Assembly: GCA_966211795.1 (NCBI GenBank)
Contig: CBIHNW010000023.1
Location: forward strand, 1 to 64,000
DNA from: 21-14-0-10-47-8 sp966211795
GTDB taxonomy: Bacteria > Bdellovibrionota > Bdellovibrionia > Bdellovibrionales > Bdellovibrionaceae
Length of the DNA: 64,000 nt
Direction: 5' to 3'
The position numbers were made by a program, and so were the translations under genes. Under the pieces are notes generated by a model. That model was not told the origin of the DNA. It did not search any database and saw only the letters and a program-made list of their open reading frames with translations. Positions 58,856 through 64,000 of the stretch are shown here, in pieces. Each line of letters opens with the position of its first letter. The first letter of the stretch is position 1.

Positions 58856-59922
58856 AATCGATTTTAGCTTTCCTTCTGATTTCGATGTGCTCTCTTTCGG
58901 GATACGCGCAGAAAAGCCTGAGCTTGGAAGGCGGTATCGAAGAAGAGCTCAATTCGGCCCAGGGTGAGCCGGAAGAAATTCCGCCACCAGAGATTGCGAA
59001 AGCAGTTCCCAAGAAAGCCATTCAAGAAACGGCCAAGTCAGGTAATTCGCAACCAATCGCCCCAAAAAAATCCACTAGCCAAGTCGAAGAAGAGCTCAGA
59101 ACTCAAGCACAGATATTAAAGCGCAAAACCTACGACTCGGAGGAAATCAGCGAAGATCGAAATCAAGATCGCTATCCGACACAAAAACCGATTTTCAAAA
59201 TGCCCCAGGGACCCAAGCAAGGCGGCAGTGTTCGGGTCGAGCATCCGCGTGCGGCCCAGGGTTTGATCCGCATCAATCAAGACGGCAGCTACCAATACAA
59301 AACGGCGCTGAAAGAGAAATCCAGATCTAGCTCTTTGAAACTGGGGATGATGAGTCCGCCGCAAATCGAATCCGGCAATGAGAACATCAATTTCAAATCG
59401 ATGTATGGATCGAATGATGTCTTCGCGATCAATTTTGATTACGAGTGGCAGCCGTTCCGCTCGTTTGGTTCCTTGGGCTTTCGCTTGGGAACGGGATTTT
59501 CGACAGTCACTGGTGATGGGTTTTTTAAAAATCAAAGTCGATTGGACGGACGAACGCGCTCCACTGAAAAATTCACATTGTTCATGGTGCCCGTGTCTGC
59601 ATTTGCGACTTATCGATTCGAATACTTTCGACGCCAGTGGGTCGTTCCTTACTTGACTGGCGGAGGAACCTATTACGGTCTGGCCGAAATTCGAAATGAC
59701 AATAAATCGCCAAGTCTTGCGGCGGCTCCTGCGGCTGGTGGTGGTGGTGGATTGATGTTGAATCTCTCGCGCTTGGACTCGGACAGCGCCTTTACGCTGT
59801 CACAAGAATACGGAATCGCCGACATGTGGTTGGTGGTTGAAGCCTTGGCCATGCAGGGTCTGTCAGACGATATTGATTTCACCAATCAATCGATCAGTGC
59901 TGGTATCCAAGTCGATTTCTAA
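58852..59922 (+). CDS. Probable outer-membrane protein coupled to the CFI-box gene
   Basis: A 356-aa protein starting at GTG 58852, overlapping the CFI-box stop. Signal peptide MKSILAFLLISMCSLSGYA, then a disordered Glu/Lys/Gln-rich stretch (~20-110), then a beta-barrel-like C-terminal half (FAINFDYEWQPFRSFGSLGFRLGTGF...GLMLNLSRL, ending ISAGIQVDF, an aromatic C terminus). That layout suits an outer-membrane barrel with a periplasmic tail. It may export or anchor the CFI-box protein (inference). Confidence 0.65.
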   Translation: MKSILAFLLISMCSLSGYAQKSLSLEGGIEEELNSAQGEPEEIPPPEIAKAVPKKAIQETAKSGNSQPIAPKKSTSQVEEELRTQAQILKRKTYDSEEISEDRNQDRYPTQKPIFKMPQGPKQGGSVRVEHPRAAQGLIRINQDGSYQYKTALKEKSRSSSLKLGMMSPPQIESGNENINFKSMYGSNDVFAINFDYEWQPFRSFGSLGFRLGTGFSTVTGDGFFKNQSRLDGRTRSTEKFTLFMVPVSAFATYRFEYFRRQWVVPYLTGGGTYYGLAEIRNDNKSPSLAAAPAAGGGGGLMLNLSRLDSDSAFTLSQEYGIADMWLVVEALAMQGLSDDIDFTNQSISAGIQVDF

Positions 59923-59936
59923 GTATAAAGCGGACC

Positions 59937-60737
59937 ATGTCGCCATCGGAAAAACAAAAGATCAAATTGCTCGTCTCGTATGACGGCACCGACTATTGCG
60001 GTTGGCAGAAGCAGAAAGACCATAAACACGGTCCCGATAAGCCCTCCCTTCAGGGGACTTTGGAAACTGCGCTCTCGAAATTGCTCAACCAGCAGATCGA
60101 TGTCTGTGCCTCGGGCCGAACCGATGCGGGTGTTCATGCTTTGGCGCAGATTGCGGATTTTGAGACTTCCAGACCGCTTCCCAAAGACATTTGTTGGGCC
60201 CTTCGCTCGCTTTTGCCGCCTTCGATTGTGGTGCGCTCGGCATGGTTGGCGCCCGCCGAATTTCATTCCACACTTTCGGCGACCTATAAGACATACCGGT
60301 ACTGGGTTTGGAATGCGCCTCGGCCCACGGCCTTGCTGGCTCGCTACACCCACTGGGTTCGCCAGCCTTTGAATTTAGATTATTTAAACACTCAAGCTCG
60401 CATTCTCGTGAAAAATCAGGACTTTAAGAGCTTTCAATCGGTTGGAACCCCGGTTCTGACGACGGTGCGCGAGGTCTTTGAAGCCAATTGGCGGCCCCGA
60501 AAGAACAATATTGTCGAGTTCAAAATCACCGGCAGCGGTTTTCTCAAACAAATGGTCCGCAACATCGTCGGCACCCAGCTGGATTTGTTGATGAAGGGCT
60601 ATCCTATTGAAAAGATGCAGGAAATACTGGATGCCCGGGATCGCACGAAGGCCGGAACCACGGCGCCACCCCAGGGACTTTTCTTATCGCGCGTTTATTA
60701 TCCTCGAGACCTTGACATTAGGTGCCGCCAAATTTAA
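59937..60737 (+). CDS. truA: tRNA pseudouridine(38-40) synthase
   Basis: A 266-aa enzyme that makes pseudouridine at tRNA positions 38-40. VSYDGTDYCGWQKQ and CASGRTDAGVHALAQIADFET (catalytic Asp) are diagnostic, as is GSGFLKQMVRNIVGTQLDL. It lies 14 nt after the outer-membrane gene and upstream of rplM-rpsI, as in many genomes where truA joins ribosomal protein genes. Confidence 0.96.
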   Translation: MSPSEKQKIKLLVSYDGTDYCGWQKQKDHKHGPDKPSLQGTLETALSKLLNQQIDVCASGRTDAGVHALAQIADFETSRPLPKDICWALRSLLPPSIVVRSAWLAPAEFHSTLSATYKTYRYWVWNAPRPTALLARYTHWVRQPLNLDYLNTQARILVKNQDFKSFQSVGTPVLTTVREVFEANWRPRKNNIVEFKITGSGFLKQMVRNIVGTQLDLLMKGYPIEKMQEILDARDRTKAGTTAPPQGLFLSRVYYPRDLDIRCRQI

Positions 60738-60850
60738 AAAGTTCGTTCCTTTCGTAGATCTAACGGACCACTTATACCCGTCGGATTCAGGAACTTTGCT
60801 CGGTTTCTGGAGATAGTTTTGCGGCAAAAGGAAACAACAATAATTTCGTT

Positions 60851-60887
60851 TTCGAATTCAGGCTAACCGTAATCACCTGAATTTGAG
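60851..60887 (+). promoter_or_regulatory. Candidate L13 leader stem-loop
   Basis: AATTCAGG (60855-60862) pairs with CCTGAATT (60876-60883) and the stem extends to 12 bp with two G-T pairs, loop of 13 nt, ending about 19 nt before the rplM start. Ribosomal-protein operons are often autoregulated by such leader structures. No T-tract, so not a terminator. Confidence 0.5.
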
Positions 60888-60905
60888 AGCGCAATGGAGA
60901 ATAAA

Positions 60906-61370
60906 ATGGACAAGAACAATCCAACAAAAACTTGGATGGCAAAACCAGAAGAAGCAGATCGCAACTGGTGGATCGTCGATGCTTCTGGACAACGCGTGGG
61001 ACGTTTGGCGACACAAATCGCAACACTTTTGCGTGGAAAACACAAACCGACTTTCACCCCGCACATGGATAACGGTGACTTTGTTATCGTGATCAACACG
61101 GACAAAGTTGAATTGACTGGAACGAAATGGGAAGACAAGAGCTATTTCAGCCACTCTCGTTTCTTCGGATCATTGAAAGAAAAAACAGCGGCGCAGATGA
61201 GAGAAGAAGATTCGACTTTCGTCATTCACGAAGCAGTTCGTGGTATGTTGCCAACAAACAAGCTGTCTTACTCTTTGATCAACAAATTGAAGACTTACAA
61301 AGGTGCTACTCACCCTCACAACACTCAGAAAGCTCAGGCGTATAAATTGACTGAGAAGAAGGGTCAATAA
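60906..61370 (+). CDS. rplM: 50S ribosomal protein L13
   Basis: A 154-aa L13. The start at ATG 60906 has GGAGA upstream; MDKNNPTKTWMAKPEEADRNW then WIVDASGQRVGRLATQIA is standard, with a short N-terminal extension. DNGDFVIVINTDKVELTG and AVRGMLPTNKL confirm the family. Paired with rpsI two bases downstream, the normal order. Confidence 0.97.
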   Translation: MDKNNPTKTWMAKPEEADRNWWIVDASGQRVGRLATQIATLLRGKHKPTFTPHMDNGDFVIVINTDKVELTGTKWEDKSYFSHSRFFGSLKEKTAAQMREEDSTFVIHEAVRGMLPTNKLSYSLINKLKTYKGATHPHNTQKAQAYKLTEKKGQ

Positions 61371-61372
61371 TC

Positions 61373-61768
61373 ATGGCTGCTGAAAAAGTTTACTACGCAA
61401 CCGGAAGACGTAAAACCAGCGCGGCTCGTGTGTTCTTGAAGCCTGGCAAAGGAAACCTCACGATCAATGGCATGAAAGCTGACGAATATCTGAAGCGCAT
61501 GCAATCAAAGATGGTGATCCAACAACCATTCGACGTGACGACTTTGAACGATAAATTTGACGTTGATGTCACTGTTAAAGGTGGCGGTGAAAACGGTCAA
61601 ACGGGCGCGATCCGATTGGGAATCGCTCGTGCATTGACTGCTTTTGACCCTGCTTTGCGCCCAGCTTTGAAAAAAGCCGGTTACCTGACTCGCGATCCAC
61701 GCATGGTGGAACGTAAGAAGTACGGTTTGCGCGGTGCACGCCGACGTGGTCAGTACTCAAAACGTTAA
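61373..61768 (+). CDS. rpsI: 30S ribosomal protein S9
   Basis: A 131-aa S9. YYATGRRKTSAARVFLKPGKG opens the protein and the C terminus ends GLRGARRRGQYSKR, whose last Lys-Arg contacts tRNA in the P site. Normal length, cotranscribed with rplM. Confidence 0.97.
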   Translation: MAAEKVYYATGRRKTSAARVFLKPGKGNLTINGMKADEYLKRMQSKMVIQQPFDVTTLNDKFDVDVTVKGGGENGQTGAIRLGIARALTAFDPALRPALKKAGYLTRDPRMVERKKYGLRGARRRGQYSKR

Positions 61769-61777
61769 TCGTCGAAG

Positions 61778-61798
61778 GCACAGCTGGACTGTGCCTCT
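61778..61798 (+). terminator. First hairpin after rpsI
   Basis: AGGCACAG pairs with CTGTGCCT, five-base loop, nine bases after the stop. No T-tract, so it may stabilise the mRNA end rather than terminate. Confidence 0.6.
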
Positions 61799-61832
61799 CG
61801 CGATGGCGATTGGGTTTATTCAAGAAACTCAA

Positions 61833-61867
61833 CAAAGGCTCGGGATTTCCCGGGCCTTTTGTTTTTT
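61833..61867 (+). terminator. Main terminator of rplM-rpsI
   Basis: CAAAGGCTCGGGA pairs with TCCCGGGCCTTTTG (one T-G pair) and is followed by TTTTTT. Confidence 0.93.
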
Positions 61868-61989
61868 CAGAGGCTTATTCATTTTGTGATCTAATTCGGC
61901 ACTGCTGATCGCGAGGGTGCGAGTTCACGCCGCTTGAGAACATGGCTGGAATTTGGCCGGCAATACTCGAGAGGACAGATCTGTTGAGT

Positions 61990-62466
61990 CTAAGGGAAGC
62001 AGCAAAAAATTCCGGTGGGACGGGTCGATAGTTGGTGCTGAATTTCCGCAGAATACTGGTAGCTACTGTCGTCATACCCCGCGATCCATAAGAATTCATG
62101 CAGAACCAATTGAATCTTTTCTTTCTTGCGCAGATCGGGCCATGTGTTGCGATTGACGACAATTAAATTTTCAGCAGGGATGTTGATAGCATCCACCTCT
62201 TCTCCGTTCAGCTTCAAGTTCTCTTCAGAACGGATCTGTGTTTTTGGAAGCACTTCCTGAAGCTTTCGAATGATCGGACGAAATTCTTTGGTGAAGGCCC
62301 CTTCGTCAAAGCGGTAGATTGCTTTTCTTTGAGCCATTCGTCCAAAGTCCACGGCCACAGCGTCCGCTTCGCTGACAATGGGGCCACTGCCCGTGCCGGA
62401 ACGAGCCTGCACGGTCATTGCCATCAAAGAGGACATCAGAATGGAAATCAGAATTGTTTTCACCAT
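61990..62466 (-). CDS. Small exported protein, HExLxIAGYDD family, copy 1
   Basis: A 158-aa protein with a signal peptide (MVKTILISILMSSLMAMTVQA). It is paralogous to the next gene (NLIVVNRNTWPDL here, NLIVVNRSTWSDL there). Both have a HE(F/Y)LxIAGYDD block near the C terminus (His123-Glu124 here), which is like half of a zinc-peptidase site without the second His. Cys-Cys near the C-terminal end. It is transcribed toward the rpsI terminator. The pair lies behind a TIGR02147 regulator gene. Function unknown. Confidence 0.7.
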   Translation of the reverse strand: MVKTILISILMSSLMAMTVQARSGTGSGPIVSEADAVAVDFGRMAQRKAIYRFDEGAFTKEFRPIIRKLQEVLPKTQIRSEENLKLNGEEVDAINIPAENLIVVNRNTWPDLRKKEKIQLVLHEFLWIAGYDDSSYQYSAEIQHQLSTRPTGIFCCFP

Positions 62467-62573
62467 GTGGTATTCCTCGGTTTGTACTGGAAAAAGACGA
62501 TTTGCCTGGCAACGAAAGAAAAATTGATTCTTCTTTTCACGCTGCCGCCCATCTGTCGATCCGTTTTACTGGA

Positions 62574-63032
62574 TCACGGGAAGAAGACGACGGGAGACCT
62601 GCCTGTATTTTGAATCCGCGCCGAAAGCTGGCCGTCATTGTCGTCGTAACCCGCAATCATCAAGTATTCATGAATCGCGATGCGAATTTTGGTTTCACCG
62701 TGGAGATCGCTCCAAGTGCTGCGATTCACAACAATTAAGTTCTGCTCGAGAACGTGGGTTGAATTGACCTCATGAGAATCCATTTGCAAATGTTCCACCG
62801 AGCGGACCCGAGTGGTCATCAACACTTCTTTTAATTTATTGAGGATGGTGCGGTTCTCGCCGCGAAAATAACTTTCATTGTAACCATAGAGAGCTTTTCT
62901 TGCCACGGATCCAAAATTGGCAGCAACGACGTCTCCTCCATTGGCAACTGTGGTGCCGTCCGATTGGTAGTCGGCGTGCGCACTTGAAACCAACAAAATT
63001 GAAATCAAAAAAGAGGTGAAAAAGGCTTTCAT
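62574..63032 (-). CDS. Small exported protein, HExLxIAGYDD family, copy 2
   Basis: A 152-aa exported protein (signal peptide MKAFFTSFLISILLVSSAHA) whose start overlaps the stop of the TIGR02147 regulator gene (ATGA). The shared block is IHEYLMIAGYDD (His121-Glu122). VVAANFGSVARKALYGYNES and DSHEVNSTHVLEQNLIVVNRSTW align with the other copy. Translational coupling to the regulator indicates one functional unit. Zinc binding or peptidase activity is only a guess. Confidence 0.75.
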   Translation of the reverse strand: MKAFFTSFLISILLVSSAHADYQSDGTTVANGGDVVAANFGSVARKALYGYNESYFRGENRTILNKLKEVLMTTRVRSVEHLQMDSHEVNSTHVLEQNLIVVNRSTWSDLHGETKIRIAIHEYLMIAGYDDNDGQLSARIQNTGRSPVVFFP

Positions 63033-63784
63033 GATTTTTTTCTCGCTTTCGTCACGGGGAACAGTTGGATGGACAAGGTGTAGACTTCAGATGGATTCGG
63101 GGTTGACTCGAGTTCGGCGCAAAGCTTTTGCCTGAATTCATGAATCATTTTTTTGGCTTTCGCTAATTTGCCGGGATGAATGGACATGGTGATCGAAGAA
63201 AAATCCCGTTTGTCGACGGGAACGCTTTCCAATTTCTCTGCCGCCAGGCTCAAGATTTGGGATTGGTACTTTCGCACGGCTTTTGAGGGCACATCCTGTT
63301 TTGTCGTCAGATCTTTCTTGGTGGGCGAGAATTTGCCTCCGCTCACCGCAATCAATTCCAATCTTTGCAAGCGGAAGAAGGCGTCCCAGGCTTCTGTTGG
63401 ATCAATATCAAGTTGGTCGGCAATCCAACGGGCATGGGCGCGATTTGGCAACTGCGACAAATGCAGGATCGCGATGTGGTACCAGTCTGAAATCAGCTTG
63501 AATTCATCGTCGGAGAGAATCTGCAAATTTGGGAGCTGAAAATTTTTGGATTGAAGGCCGGCAATGTCTTGAATCAGGGCTTGGTTTTCGGACTCGCTCA
63601 GATTCAATTTAGCGACGATTTTCTTGGCTTGTTTGGGGGTCAGATTTTTTTTGCCATTGATGAGACAAGAGAGATGCGCGGGGCTCATCTCCAGAAACTG
63701 CGCAAAGGCCCGCAGCGAGAATCGCTGATTTTTCTGGCGACGGCTTTGAAGTTCATTCATCAGAATGGCTTGGTATGATTTCAT
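63029..63784 (-). CDS. TIGR02147-family regulator
   Basis: A 251-aa protein of the TIGR02147 type, common in Bdellovibrionota and Fibrobacteres and next to small exported proteins. The N terminus has an Xre-like helix-turn-helix (FSLRAFAQFLEMSPAHLSCLINGKKNLTPKQAKKIVAKL). The later part has the WYHIAILHLSQLPN region, WIADQLDIDPTEAWDAFFRLQRLELI, a second winged-helix-like segment, and SSITMSIHPGKLAKAKKMIHEFRQKL. I use ATG 63784, which lies about three bases after the predicted transcription start and has no Shine-Dalgarno, so the mRNA is likely leaderless. Confidence 0.85.
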   Translation of the reverse strand: MKSYQAILMNELQSRRQKNQRFSLRAFAQFLEMSPAHLSCLINGKKNLTPKQAKKIVAKLNLSESENQALIQDIAGLQSKNFQLPNLQILSDDEFKLISDWYHIAILHLSQLPNRAHARWIADQLDIDPTEAWDAFFRLQRLELIAVSGGKFSPTKKDLTTKQDVPSKAVRKYQSQILSLAAEKLESVPVDKRDFSSITMSIHPGKLAKAKKMIHEFRQKLCAELESTPNPSEVYTLSIQLFPVTKARKKS

Positions 63785-63793
63785 CCGCTGCAA

Positions 63794-63822
63794 ATTACAT
63801 TCGCATGCAAAAAATCTGTCAA
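63794..63822 (-). promoter_or_regulatory. Strong promoter of the TIGR02147 operon
   Basis: TTGACA (63822-63817), 17 nt, TGTAAT (63799-63794) on the minus strand; the start would be near 63787, about three bases before the ATG. Confidence 0.75.
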
Positions 63823-63829
63823 CTGAATT

Positions 63830-63845
63830 GCAAACAGTTGTTTGC
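63830..63845. promoter_or_regulatory. Palindromic operator candidate
   Basis: GCAAACAGTTGTTTGC, a 6-bp inverted repeat with a four-base centre, lies just upstream of the -35 box of the TIGR02147 gene. It could be the site where that regulator binds its own promoter (inference). Confidence 0.45.
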
Positions 63846-63864
63846 GAAAGGATTTCTGCGGAAG

Positions 63865-64000
63865 CTAAAGCTTCTGCAGGCGCTTGAGCTCATTTTCGGG
63901 AAGGGGCGAGTCAAAGCAAATTGAATATCGGAAGAAGGAATTTTCAATTTTTTTCAGTGGCCCATAATAAACGATGTCTTGCCCAACCAGGCGGCCCTGG
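63865..64000 (-). CDS. 3' end of an unidentified gene (partial)
   Basis: A frame enters from the window edge and ends at TAG 63865-63867, giving 44 residues (QGRLVGQDIVYYGPLKKIEN...ELKRLQKL). The alternating pattern with FFRYSICFDSPL resembles the last strands and helix of PilZ domains, which bind cyclic-di-GMP, but this is too short to be sure. No start is in the window. Confidence 0.5.
   Translation of the reverse strand, partial: QGRLVGQDIVYYGPLKKIENSFFRYSICFDSPLPENELKRLQKL

Noticed and set aside
1..64000. CRISPR arrays, tRNA, rRNA, insertion sequences, prophage
   Set aside because: No direct-repeat array, cloverleaf, ribosomal RNA or transposase/integrase frame could be recognised on either strand.

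Overview
The window looks like chromosomal DNA of a free-living, flagellated Gram-negative delta-type bacterium, most likely a member of the Bdellovibrionota. This is an inference. It rests on a TIGR02147-type regulator overlapping a small exported-protein gene, many lipoproteins with a lipobox of the type F-Q-N-C-G-[KQ], two compact flagellins, abundant secreted or surface proteins of unknown function, and a nuclease gene joined to a nucleoside-type ABC importer. No rRNA, tRNA, CRISPR array, transposase or integrase is visible.

Layout. 1-244 is GC-rich, gene-less and unlike the rest (possible foreign or misassembled edge). 245-9117 is a six-gene minus-strand operon of exported proteins: an FG-GAP propeller lipoprotein, a LamG/DUF1588-like protein, a lipoprotein, a Tat-exported DUF1501 protein and two lipoproteins with two c-type heme motifs each. 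9416-12946 holds orphan oppDF ATPases, an O-methyltransferase and an alpha/beta-hydrolase-like protein. 13281-20324 holds a lipoprotein, an AceE-type dehydrogenase, a TonB-like protein, a PP2C phosphatase and an M23 peptidase. 20659-27320 holds an exported protein, purD, a thiolase, a 41-aa membrane protein, an SDR without its catalytic residues, glutaryl-CoA dehydrogenase and an OlsB-like acyltransferase. 27341-30142 is nucleotide metabolism (HD hydrolase, thyA, folA). 30154-34082 holds three lipoproteins, one with a VWA domain. 34425-36886 holds two flagellins. 37069-42875 holds a DUF333-like protein and a lysR-ubiB-rnr operon. 43620-45951 holds two tandem, highly expressed outer-membrane barrels. 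46158-52953 holds a collagen-like lipoprotein and a nucleic-acid scavenging operon (BMP-family ABC importer, S1/P1 nuclease, small Cys-rich protein). 53154-61768 holds a Crp/Fnr regulator, trmO, a 2OG-Fe(II) oxygenase, YceI and CFI-box proteins, truA and rplM-rpsI. 61990-63784 is the TIGR02147 regulator with two paralogous exported proteins, and the 3' end of another gene closes the window.

The most unusual signal is a family of long stem-loops placed directly behind stop codons. Two copies (245-373 and 14264-14392) have the same geometry, a 38-bp stem and a 53-nt loop. The loop is nearly identical and can fold into further helices. The middle of the stem has a different sequence in each copy yet remains fully self-complementary. 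A third long stem-loop with an unrelated loop (21344-21441) starts inside a stop codon. None has the U-tract of an ordinary intrinsic terminator. Other points of interest are a small membrane protein whose Shine-Dalgarno lies in a hairpin, a probable leaderless TIGR02147 mRNA with a strong promoter and a palindromic operator, and the nuclease-to-nucleoside-importer operon.
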